From NCBI GenBank assembly GCA_004009845.1, contig RMBW01000076.1:91874-155873 (forward strand): a DNA stretch of 64,000 nt, read 5' to 3'. Position 1 is the first letter of the stretch. Each line of letters starts with the position of its first letter. The translations under genes and the position numbers were made by a program. The notes under the pieces were generated by a model. The model did no database searches and was not told the origin of the DNA. It saw only the letters and a program-made list of their open reading frames with translations. Positions 46,056 through 57,154 of the stretch are shown here, piece by piece. The stretch comes from Davidsoniella eucalypti. Its lineage: Eukaryota > Ascomycota > Sordariomycetes > Microascales > Ceratocystidaceae.

Positions 46056-48626
46056 ACGGGCATGGGGATAGAGCTCTTCTATCGTCCGTCCTCCATCTCA
46101 TCTTTCTTTCTCTCGAGACGCCCTACGCCGTCCGAAGCAGCAGCATCTGGCACTCGTCGGTGCCGCTCTACTTCGCGATCTGCTCTTTGGGAGACTTTTG
46201 GCTGGTAAAATTGCCGTATCTGGCAGGTTGGGCTTGCGTACTTGTACGTCTAGGTTGTTTTGCATTCTTTTTTTTACGAGGTTATGAGAGTACGACTTTT
46301 CTTTCTTCTTTATTTCCTTCTTTCATCATTGTTTTTGTTACTTCCTCTCTTCTGTTTCCCGACGCAACCTTGTGTCACGGTGATACTTGAAACCCTTTCC
46401 AGCCGTTTTTATATATATACGATTATCCAGCTTGGCAGAGCCGGAGCTCCGTCTGTTTGAATGCCTGTGTTGGTACAAGCCCTGATGTGCCATATATATT
46501 CTTCTATATACTCCATGGCCATCTCCTGGTGCTTTGGTGCCTCAAAGATCGAGTTTCATGATATCGTGGTACTGTCACAGTCCAGGCCGATGGGTGTTTC
46601 TCCCGGAAAACCAGCATCCATTATCGGCTGATCTGCTTTCTCTTGGAACAGCAATATCCAGCATATCATCGCCTCTGGGAAGCATATTGTACATGGCACT
46701 ATCTCATGTTATACCTGCACATTCACTCCATATTCCTGCTGCGTTTTGCTCTTTCGTTTCGGCTTCTCTTCCTTTCCTCTCAAGCTGTATCGTGCTGGGT
46801 CTTTCTCTGCATTGTAGACGATACTCAATGTCTCTGTCTTTATTTCTGTGGCTCCGCGGCCTTGTTTTGATTGTCGTCCAATGTGTCGAATATGGCGAGT
46901 TTGGTTTCTTTTGTTTTCACATTTCCTCTTCGTTTCTTGCATATCACTGGTTTTTTTTCTTTTCTTTCTTCGTTTATTGGTCCTGTTTTATTTATCTGGA
47001 ATTGTCATTTCTTCCTCTATTATCTTGTTTCAAATATTTCTATTTCCTATCATACCACTTACTTATTATTCCTTATTTTTTTACAAAAATATCACCCATC
47101 TATGTCTGTGTATTGATTTAATTCCCTTTCATTCCTGTCATTGTTCTTACATCATTTTCTATTAATCTACGATCTATACTGTACATAAAAAGGAGTCTAC
47201 TGTCTCCGAACCATTGATGTGAATATCTCGATTGTCAAAATTGCTAGTCATCCAAACATGTCTATAGAAGACGTAACGAACAACCTGTTCATTCTAGAAG
47301 GTCCATAGTCAAAGCTAGATCTAAAGCTGCGTCGTAGACAATTCTTCAGGCTATGAGTTCTGAGAGGATGCGTACCATAAAATCAATCTTACAGCACTGT
47401 ATAGCTCTAGTTACGGACTGGAAGCCAGTATATCTGCTTCTTTATGCACTCTAGAGGTAATATAAAAGCAGCTCAAATGCTGAAACAGGGCCAGATGTCC
47501 ACTGAGCTCATTGTTTCTGATAATGGATAAAGTATTTATGCAGTAAGATAAAATACATTAAGCGCCCTAACAAAGATCAACGTCTCCATCAAAGAGATAA
47601 ACAACAAGATCTGATTGGCAATAATCCAAAATGGGCCGGATTCCCAAAAGGAACAAGTTGCCCTGCCAACAGCCTTTTATTTACTTTTCTTTTCTTTAAA
47701 GCTAAGCTGAGCTCCGATAAGTTTGTATTAAGATCCATATTTCATTATCTGAGCCCTCTAAAAATGGATGCTGATGGATGTCGACTGAAAGCCAAGCTCA
47801 AGTAGAAATGGAAAGAAAGGCCGCAAACCGTCACTGAGAGTTCATTGATGTCAATCAAGAGAGACTTGCAGTCTTTGAGATGGTTCAGACCGGCTTTTCC
47901 CCAAGTCTGGTCTATAGATGCACAAGATGTTGACTCCAGGCATCTTAAGTGCACGATGCCAGGCGAGCTGGCACACTGGCCCATAAGTATGCTATCAGTT
48001 TTGGCTGCAGCACTGTCTCAAGACTTATGGCCGCCAATACAGCTAGGTGCCCCCGGTCAACTGGCTCCAGGTAGTTGCCCCGGAAACCACCGTCGACGTT
48101 GGGTTGGTTGAACGAAGAAGCTATTTTATTTCTTGAACGGCAGGAACCAGCCATTTACTTGAAAGAGAACAAGAACTTGCTTCTTTTCCTTTCTCTCTAT
48201 TTACTTTTCCAATTTTTCTCTAAAGGTTGTCCTAGTCCCAGAAAATCTCTTCGTCAACCTGTGGTTGATTCTGGTGATTTATTCTCTCGAACGACATCGT
48301 CAACATCCTCCCTCGCCCTGAAAGATTCTCCACGTGGGGATTTTGTTCGGTCAATCCGATTGTTCTCCTATTCCAGGGTCCGTCTTTTTTCTTTGTTCGT
48401 GGTTTTCACCGCCTCCGTCCATTCCCAAGCAATTCCAACTCGATCAAGAACACATTCCATCATTAGATCGAGCATCGGGTTATCTATCATTCTCGCGATC
48501 TCATTCCTCGCCTAGAAGCTTATTCCGCCTGCCGGAATTTGTCCTGTGTCGGACAAGCTACACTATCAGTGTCAACATACGGCTTATAACGATACACATA
48601 TATATACATCACCCGCATTCTCCTGT
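46056..48626. other. intergenic region
   Basis: T-rich 3' flank of the 44220 gene to about 47150, then a mixed region. From about 48180 it turns into a pyrimidine-rich leader for the 48627 gene. No gene is supported. Confidence 0.45.
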
Positions 48627-50240
48627 ATGTCGCCTACACTACAAGCGCTCGCCGAGCGTGCGCGTGCCCTCATAGGCAAAGCAGCAGATGCCGAGATCGA
48701 AGTACGCATCCCAACCTTCGACGAGCTCAACCCTCTCGGTCCACTGCTTGCCAGTCGAGAGCTACATGCCCGCGAAACATCCAATGTGTCCAATTTCGAT
48801 CCAACAGAAGGTTCCGTCGACCCCAACCACATCAACCAGGTGGCCATGTTTGTTCTATTTGGCTTCATTGGTGCCACATTTGTGGTGGGCGGAATCTGGT
48901 TCTTCTTCTGGGCCAAGAACGGTGGCTTCACGTACCATGAGAACGATTGGGATGACTATGTCTCGACTGTCATGCGTCGCAAGGGCCCCAATGGAACCAT
49001 CCTTTCCAACATGACCAAGTCTACGAAGCTGGGTGGCGGTAGCATCTACCGCGACTATGATGATGACGGCCGTACCGAAGTGACTAAAGGCACCGATCTG
49101 TCAGGCTCGACTGTTTCTGGAATTACTGCCGGTGCTAGCGATCTCATGGGTCGTGCTGAACGCAAACGCAAGATTGATCAACGCAAGCGCGAGAAGAAGG
49201 CCGCCAAGGCCGCCAAGGCAGCAGCAAAGGGCAAGAACCGCCACCACGGCCTATCTACGCACATGGGTGAAGACGGCGCGCTGATCATTGACGAAGAAGC
49301 CGAGGCCGAGGCCCGCGCCAATCTGAATGAATACCGTTCCGAGAAACCTGCACGTGTCGGTGGACTCAACAGAGCTGCCGACGGATCCGAGTGGGAAGGT
49401 AGCACTATCCCCAGCGAAAGCGCCGTGTCAGCCAGTCTACTTGATCACCAACAGCCCACACCCACCAACTCGCCCGAAAAGAAGAAGTCCGCTGGTATCC
49501 GCAAGGTCTACTCTACAGCCGACCGCAACAAGCGCAGCGAAGAGGACCAGCTCAAGGCCGAAGCCCGCAGACTTAACCGGCAAAGCCGGGCCGCCGCTGC
49601 TGCTGCTCTGCGTGGCGGTGGTTCTGAAGTTAGTGGTACTAGCGCCAGCAGCCTGATTACCAGCAGTGTCACCGATGTACGTGCTATGCCTTCAGCAAAT
49701 GCTACAAGCGAAGGTCTGCGTCGCAGTTACACCTACCAGCGTTCCGGTGCTCCGCGTTCTAAATCGCAACGCCGCCCCCGCACCATGGCAGTTGAGTCCT
49801 CTGAAATGTCTGAAATCTCCCGCCCGCCTGTTGCCTCTTCTGCGCGCTGGTCTGCACCGGCTCCACGACCCTCTAGCAGCGGTGGTGCTGGTGCTAGTGA
49901 AATCAGTGGTGTGACGGCTCGCTCAGATGATTCCAACGGTACCAAGAGCTACTACCATCCTATCCCTGAGCTACGTTCTGCGAATAGAGTTGAAACTACG
50001 CCGACCCGTGAACCTTCCCGCAGACGGCGTGGAGAGTCACGTGAACGTGAGCGTGAACATGAGCGACGAGACCGTGGACGGGATTCCTCGGAACCGAGAC
50101 GCACAGAGAGCCGGCGCCGGACGTCACAGTCCCGCCCTCGGACGACAACAGAGGAAAGAGCAGCCAGAGAGGAAAGAAGAAAGAGCCGTAGCAGCGGATA
50201 CAGACGGGCGCAACAGTCTGATCACGATGATGTTGATTAA
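48627..50240 (+). CDS. conserved fungal single-pass membrane protein
   Basis: The ATG at 48627 (MSPTLQALAERARALIG) is preferred over one 27 codons upstream, because the extra residues look like leader. The 537-aa protein has one strong membrane span at about residues 72-96 (VAMFVLFGFIGATFVVGGIWFFFWA) followed by KNGGFTYHENDWDDYVSTVMRRKGPNGTILS. That run of residues I associate with an uncharacterised Pezizomycotina membrane protein family. A Lys/Ala-rich helix (KREKKAAKAAKAAAKGK) and KPARVGGLNRAADGSEWEGST follow. The tail is long, Ser- and Arg-rich and disordered. There is no signal peptide, so the short N-terminus probably faces the lumen or outside. No enzymatic motif is seen. It lies upstream of an SSH4/EAR1-like adaptor gene on the same strand, 3.6 kb away. 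Confidence 0.82.
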   Translation: MSPTLQALAERARALIGKAADAEIEVRIPTFDELNPLGPLLASRELHARETSNVSNFDPTEGSVDPNHINQVAMFVLFGFIGATFVVGGIWFFFWAKNGGFTYHENDWDDYVSTVMRRKGPNGTILSNMTKSTKLGGGSIYRDYDDDGRTEVTKGTDLSGSTVSGITAGASDLMGRAERKRKIDQRKREKKAAKAAKAAAKGKNRHHGLSTHMGEDGALIIDEEAEAEARANLNEYRSEKPARVGGLNRAADGSEWEGSTIPSESAVSASLLDHQQPTPTNSPEKKKSAGIRKVYSTADRNKRSEEDQLKAEARRLNRQSRAAAAAALRGGGSEVSGTSASSLITSSVTDVRAMPSANATSEGLRRSYTYQRSGAPRSKSQRRPRTMAVESSEMSEISRPPVASSARWSAPAPRPSSSGGAGASEISGVTARSDDSNGTKSYYHPIPELRSANRVETTPTREPSRRRRGESREREREHERRDRGRDSSEPRRTESRRRTSQSRPRTTTEERAAREERRKSRSSGYRRAQQSDHDDVD

Positions 50241-53200
50241 GTTGTTGAGCAGCTGTTGTGTTGTTCCGTTGGAGAGATGGCACGACTGTACTCTTCTCTT
50301 CTACTCCTCTAATCTTTGTTTCTCACTCTGACGTTGCGAAGCTTCTTGTGTTTTTCTTGTTTTTCAATGACTAAGGAATTTTTTTTTGGTTTCATGTATT
50401 GAGCTTTATATGTATGAGACATGATTATCCTCGGTTCTCTATCACTTTTGGGGGGGTTTTAGTTTTACGGTTTTGCTTTTTCATTAGGTAGTTGTTCTGT
50501 TCTTTGTTTTTGTTTAGACACTAGTTTTCCTTTTTATGTAGATTTCGTTAATGACAGTATTGTTGTGTTCCTTTTCATTGTTGTACATCTAATGTTTGCT
50601 TTATTTTATAAAATGTTTGTAGGGTTATCTGAAATAGACGGTTATGTATGGTACAATAAAAAGCAAGGAACGACCGAGCTGTCTCGGGAGCCCTAAGCGA
50701 AATCCGACCGCCATCACATCGATCAAAGAACTAAGATGAACATGACCTTGATCTCTTAAAATTAGAGTACTATTAATTTTTTCTCTTTCGGTAGGACTTG
50801 GTCATATTCAAGCGCTTAATATATGTGCACATGAAATATGTAGTATTTTCTTTTGTGTATATTTAATTCGGAGGGTTAAATGAAACAAACAAACGGGAAA
50901 AAGACCGGATTGTTTATAATAAAGAACCCGTGTGAAAAAAAGTAGAAAAGCGAAGAGAATAAAGATAAGAGAAAAAGAGAGAATTCAAGGTTACAACGAG
51001 ACAATCTTGTTTCTTGACGTGACTTGGTCAGGGTGTTATTTCAAGGCTAAGATATCTGGATTCGCGTGATGCCTTCTTCTTAGCCATCTCTTTAGTTGGA
51101 TGAGCCCGTGATGATTTTATAGTAGATTTCTATAACTTGGGCGATTATGTGTTCTTGTTCAGAATGTCAACTGCAAAAAGACAAAAAAGAAACAGGAACC
51201 ATAAACAAGGAGAGTCCTGAAACATCAGCCTCGTTCCTGCTTGGGGGAATTTTTTCTTTTCTTTTCTTCGGGGTTGCTCGAACTCAAAGAACGTGTATTG
51301 TGTTTGTATTTGAACAAGATTAGCACCAGAATACTGTGCTTCCCTGGTCACGTCCTTCCTCCTACTTTACTCCCGTATCAATGCATCGGAGGGCACAGAG
51401 AGGACTTCTGAAGCTGGTGCATGAAACACTCATGAAAGAGAAGGGACGAGCATAGGGGAACAGATGGACTGTGTTTCATGAAGGGCCACTGCTACTTTTT
51501 TGACTTTTACTGGTTGATATTGGGTTATATAGGTTTTAGAAGAGCGCTAAAGCTCACATCAAGACTGGATAAGGCCCTGTATTATAGCATGTCTATATAG
51601 GCGGGCGGCATGGTTCTGGATGAAGGTACAAGACGGCTGTTAGTGGGCACGGCAAGGATTGGTATTAAAACTTAACAATACCCTGGTCTCTTCATTAACT
51701 TTTTTTTTTTTTTTTCTTGTTCGAATTATGTCAAGAATTATCGAGGCACTTTGGCTATATGTGGGCTAATGCTCTTTTTTTCTTGTTGGCGTATATATTT
51801 GTGGAGCGAAGTTGAACGAAAAAAGGCGGGCTGAGCCCCCAGGGAGGCTGTAAATTGTTAAAGGTTAGCTGGGATATTAAGAGGATTAAAACAGCAAGTA
51901 GGAAAGAGAAAAAAGCCATCGTCATCAAATTTTTTTTTTTTAGGTAACTTGACTTGGTTATTTGGTGCCCTGAGTAGTTCCAGAGCCTCCGGACGACTTG
52001 AATGATTTCTTTAGCTAGCTTTGACGCCTAGCGACTCTTAGGCTTGATGGAAGGCCGTTTCTAACACTGTCGTATTGTTTGATCTGCTCGATTAAATGTC
52101 AGTTAGACTTGACTTTTGGGTTGTGCAATTATATAAGCATCCCTTGAGCTTGCTTTGCTTTCTGGCCTTTTTTATTTGTGTCTATTGGCCTGGCATTTTG
52201 GTTGATTTAGGACGGCACTGCCTTTGTCTTGTAACCTTTTTTTTTTCCAGTATACAATAGAAAAATTAACTAATATGCTGAGTTCTGTGCTGTCTATACA
52301 TGATGAAAAATTAAAGAATAAAGAGTGACAATAGTGTTTTAGTGGCCGGATAAACTCTGAATCTGCAGTTACCTTAAAAAAAAGCACGCAACACCGACTT
52401 ACGTATGTTCCTGCCCCAGTTCCTTGAACGTACCAAGAACTATAGCAGAGCCAGCAACAAAAAGGCAATAGCTGAAATCATAGTCCCCCTCCTTTGGAAA
52501 TCCTGCTGCAGCCAGAACAAAGTAGTTGCCTTGTTCTCGTTCCATTGTAAAGTAAACCCTGTAACATTAACATTGTAGTTGAATAACTATCATGTGTGTA
52601 TGTATATATATATATATACCATTTTTTATATTGCCGTTTCCGACGAATTTCGAGCCTAGAAATCGAAGCTTTGCGCTACTGGAAGCCTAAGAATTCCAAG
52701 TAAGGAAAGGACATAAAAATACTTCCCTTTTTATCTTTTTTATATCGCGCTGTTTCTCTCCCTCTCTGCAACCAGATCTGGGGCCCGGACAAGGCAGTTT
52801 CCGCATTCGACAGCTATCAGTCGATAGCACGTTTGAAGTTACCATCTTGAAATTGGGAACTCTTTCTTGTTCTTGTTTATCTTTTCTTCCTTTTTTTCTT
52901 CAATTTTTTTTTCTTCATTCTATCTTGCCTAACAGCTTGATTTATTCTTCTCTTTTTCTTTCTATATATTTTCTGGCAATCGAAAAAAAAAACGAATTAA
53001 CGAGAAACTTTCGAGAAGACTGCGATTCTTTTATTTTATTTTTCTCCCTCCTCGCGTCTCATTTTATTACTTTCTTTCTCTTATCATCCGATCTTCCATA
53101 GTTTTCCTTTCCGCCAAAAAAACAACAACAACAACAAATAAACCCTCAATATCTTCTTTGCTCGACGGCTTCAAGCTCGAATGCTGCTGCAACGCCGCCC

Positions 53201-53854
53201 TTTTATCGTCTGCAGCGACTGAATCGATCGCACTGGTTGATCGCTTCGTTTGATTGATTTATTTCGTTATTCAAGAAGTCGGCTGGTCCCTATTGAAATT
53301 CTGCCCTGACGTAGCTCTTGATTTGAGCCCTAAGACGCCTGCCTGCAGCTAGCCAACCACAGCATTCTCCCACTATCTCTTTTTTTTCTCCTCTATTGAT
53401 TGAGATATCTCTATTGAATCTATCTCTATCTATCGCCGCTATCCAGAGCTCAGTTAGACTCTGTCTGCCGGCCCTCGATATCCGACTCTCACTCTGGGGC
53501 TGACTTGATATGCTCTTGCGTTTGCGGACCGACGTCTTTTATTCTTCTTCTGTCCGACATCTCGAGATTTGATCCTATACCCTATACTCTGTATCGTTGG
53601 CCTCGCTCGTTCTGCTTGCGTGTTTCATCGCCAATCTTCTCGACCCGGCTCGTGCTTCAATCTCGCGATATCTCCAAAATACGAGCCTGCCTACTTGCAT
53701 CCGATAACAACAACTACAATATCAATCGCCAAAAAAAAACATCTACCACCTGTAGCACCGACTGCCCAACTGCCGTCTTTATACTTCGTTTGCTTGGTTT
53801 TTTTCTTTTTCTTTTCTCTTGTGTGATTTCTACAGCCTGATTTCACACTTTACG
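50241..53854. other. intergenic region with pyrimidine-rich leader at the right end
   Basis: The left 400 bp is a T-rich 3' flank with an AATAAA-like word at about 50654. The middle has no supported gene. From about 52720 to 53854 the top strand is strongly pyrimidine-rich with T-runs, the leader of the 53855 gene. A TATA microsatellite lies at about 52602-52618. Confidence 0.5.
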
Positions 53855-55926
53855 ATGTCGTCCCAAAATGAGCTCCTCGGCATCATTGTCGTTGGTCTCA
53901 TGTCCGCGCTGGCCTCGGGCATCGTTATCGGCATTGCTCTGCTGACCTTTTACTACTGCCGTATGACTGCTGCATCGTCTGGCCGAGGCTGGTTGGACGT
54001 GTTTAACCGCCCAGGTGAATTCGATGATGAGCAGGCCTTTGCGCGTGCCGAGGAGGAGGCTCTCGAGTACATGGACGAACTGAGAAGGATCGAGTATCTG
54101 CGTGCGAAATGTGAGTAACTTACTTTGTTAATTCGTCTTGGGCTATTCTATCCTTGAGTATCGACTGCCACTATCGTCATTAGTCAAGCCACTCTTATCG
54201 TTGCGGATTTTGATTTGCCACGCGCTTATCACCATGCAAGTAAGACGGCTGGCTTCACAATACGATGGAACAACAGCAACACAACTGTAGAGAGCAGCCA
54301 CTAATCACTATTTGTCTTTACCCGCAGCATTTATCCAGTCGAACCCACCCGAGTCTGTTAGCACCGACATTTCACTGTCACAATATCTGGCGATTCAAGA
54401 AAAGGGAATTTCCGCCTGGGAGTTCGAGCCCGAGCTGGAAATTGCAAACTGTTTTGTTGAGCAGCGCACTGAGATCGAGTTCTTTGATTCTGAGTGCACC
54501 GTCACCACTAACTTGCCTGTTCCTAAGCAAAATGAGGTGTACTACTGGGAGGCCAAGATCTTTGAGAAGCCCGAGAACACTCTGATTAGCATTGGCATGG
54601 TCACCAAGCCCTATCCTCTATTCCGCTTGCCTGGTAAGTTATATCTGGAGTCTAGACATCCTCAAATCCTGATATAGTCGCTAATAATTACAATGTTCAA
54701 TAGGCTTCCACAAGACCTCTGTCGCATACCTATCATCCGGTACTCGCCGCTTCAACCAGCCCTTCAATGCCAACGTTTACGGCCCCCAGTTCGTGCAGGG
54801 CGATGTCATTGGCGTTGGATATAGGCCTCGTACCGGCACTATCTTCTTCACCCGCAACGGAAAGCGTCTTGATGACGTTGTCCATGGCCTCAAGAGTCCC
54901 AACTTCTTCCCAGCCATCGGAGCCAATGGTCCCTGTAACGTGCATGTGAACCTGGGCCAGTCTGGATATGTATTCATCGAGGCCAACGTCAAGAAATGGG
55001 GTCTTGCGCCTGTCACTGGCAGCCTGGCCCCGCCACCACCTTACGGATACGAAGACGGCAGCACTCTCATTGAAAGTGGCAAGGATGGCCTCCCGGTGCC
55101 TCAATTTGCCCGTCGTGGCCACTCAAATTCTCTGTCGTCTTACCGCGTCGCTCCTCTGAGCAGTATTCTCCATCCACAGCATGCCCACCTCCAGCAGAAC
55201 CAGTCACACCAGCAGCACGCTAGAACGCGGAGCGGCACGTTTACTAGAGTTTTGTCGCCCACTAGTCCTGGGCCGCAACGTAGTCCTACTGATATCTCTC
55301 TGGCGCAGCTCGTGCCTGCTGATGAAGCCGGTGAGAGTTCGCACCAGCACAATGAAGAGGACCCGCGTGAGGCGGTTGGCCTAGGTCTGCAGGATGCTTT
55401 GAACCCACCACCAGAATACAGCAGCCCAACTTCTTCTGTGCATGGTGATAACGATGACCGCCGCAACAGCACCGATAGTGATAATACGCCACTTATCCAG
55501 GTCGTCAACCGCGCGCGAATCGATTCTAACGCTTCGATGCGCTACGTACCACCAATTCCGAGCTATAATGACGCCATCCTGCAGATGCCACGCCGCGACC
55601 CACCATCATCCTCGGCGATCGAGACCATTCCCGAAGTTCCGTCGAGCACATCGACTCCGAGCACGGCGGGGCGCATACTTGGTTCAAACGCAGTTATGAC
55701 TATTGCGGCGGCATTTGCAGCAGCGACTTCAGTATCGTCTGGATCCGGTTCAAGGTCAGCATCGGCTATGGGATCAGGGCACAGTTATGGATCGTCACAT
55801 TACCGCCATATACGTGATGAAGTCAATTTGGCGTCCGAGTTCACCGCGTTTTCGTCATCGCTGCATGATCCACAGCCAGTTTCCAGAGATTCATCACGGG
55901 ACTCATCGCCTGCGCGCTATAACTGA
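53855..55926 (+). CDS. SSH4/EAR1-like SPRY-domain membrane adaptor with PY motifs
   Basis: Three exons: 53855-54110, 54328-54633 and 54704-55926. The introns are 54111-54327 (GTGAGT...GCAG) and 54634-54703 (GTAAGT...ATAG). The joined length is 1785 nt, 594 residues, with no internal stop. Residues ~7-36 form a membrane span (GIIVVGLMSALASGIVIGIALLTFYYC) right at the N-terminus. A SPRY domain occupies roughly 115-275, with the typical VYYWEAKIFEK, ISIGMVTKPYP, GDVIGVGYRP and TIFFTRNGKRL strands. After it come PPPPY near residue 299 and PPPEY near 420, both matching the PPxY ligand of WW domains. This layout is that of yeast Ssh4 and Ear1, endosomal adaptors that recruit the Rsp5 ubiquitin ligase to sort membrane proteins to the vacuole. 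The C-terminus is Ser-rich. Confidence 0.92.
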
Positions 55927-57154
55927 GTAGGCGTTGATTTCTCTGTATTTGTCCTCATATCTATCTTTTTTTTTCTGTCTGTCTTGGAAACCTCGTCTAC
56001 CGCTTCATGATGTATGATGGACCATTAGCAAAGATAAGGCTACATTCAATGTAGCCTTGGCTTTGCCCCTATGCTGTTTTTCTTCTGTCGCTCGAAGACC
56101 AAAACAAGCTGGTTGAGATTTGTTAAATACCCCCTCCTTCTTTCGTCGTTTTCTTGTTTCTTGTCTTCATTAACTAGAGCGCATTCCTTTTATATTCCTC
56201 TTCTTATCCATTTTCTGTAGGAATCATAGGTTTCTTTCCTTCTCTTTCTGAGAAGAAACAAAACCTTGTTGCTTTGTAGCCTCTGTTGTTCATTTTGTCC
56301 TGCTTCATTTTTTTCTTGATACCGCAAAGACAGGGTTTCTTTCATCACAGTTCGATGGCCCTGTTCTTCAACAAACATATTCATTTTTTTTTCTCTTGTC
56401 GTTTTACTTGTTTGGTTTTTTTTTCTTGTATACCAAAAAATCATCTCAAACCGTCCGGTCACGTATCATACTTTTTTCTAAGTATTCCTAGTCTGTACTT
56501 TTGTGATTTCTTCAATCGTATAGTAGTAGACTAGACTTCTTTACAGTTTATCTCTCTCATATCTTGAATCATTCATAGCCGGCTTGCCTGTCTTTCTTTT
56601 GTCGTACATTCTAACTATCTTCAACATCTATTCTTCATTGTTCCAAGCGTCTCCTTGCATTCTGGTCATGTACTCGTACTTCCAATAGTACATCTAAAAT
56701 TAATAGTTGCTTTAAAGCTGTGTGCTCACCACTTGGAGAAAATATGTCGTGGGTTTATTTCATACTTGTTCTATGTATAGTTCACCCCCTTGCTAGGCGA
56801 CTTCTTTACATCCGTTTCTTCGCTTTTGAAAGCTTGCAGTCTCTATAATCGAGCTACTTGCATCATTTCAATGACATTATTATTTAGTCATACTTTACAT
56901 CAATTATAAATTTGAACTAGTTATCTCAGCATATTGCTAAATTGTATCTTTTTGAGGTATGTATAGTGAGGCGATTATCGTCATCATAAACCCTAAGACT
57001 GCAATAACCCTTGAAAAAACTGTGTTGTGGAACATTCTTTGATATATATAGTGTAACAAAGTCTGACTTTATGGAAACTGAACAGCACAAACTTCATCAA
57101 CATTTGACTCACGTCACCTGTCGTTTTGATTATGTTTCTTGGTCTTTTTAGCAC
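55927..57154. other. intergenic region
   Basis: Contains the T-rich 3' flank of the SSH4/EAR1-like gene and the promoter of the P450 gene. A TATATATAG word lies at about 57043-57051, roughly 100 bp upstream of the P450 ATG. A short upstream ORF starts at 57132 and its TGA overlaps the P450 start codon as ATGA. No gene is seen. Confidence 0.45.

Noticed and set aside
46534..47121. 195-codon hydrophobic ORF
   Set aside because: T-rich 3' flank of the 44220 gene gives Phe/Leu/Ser-rich frames by composition; no start context or homologous look.
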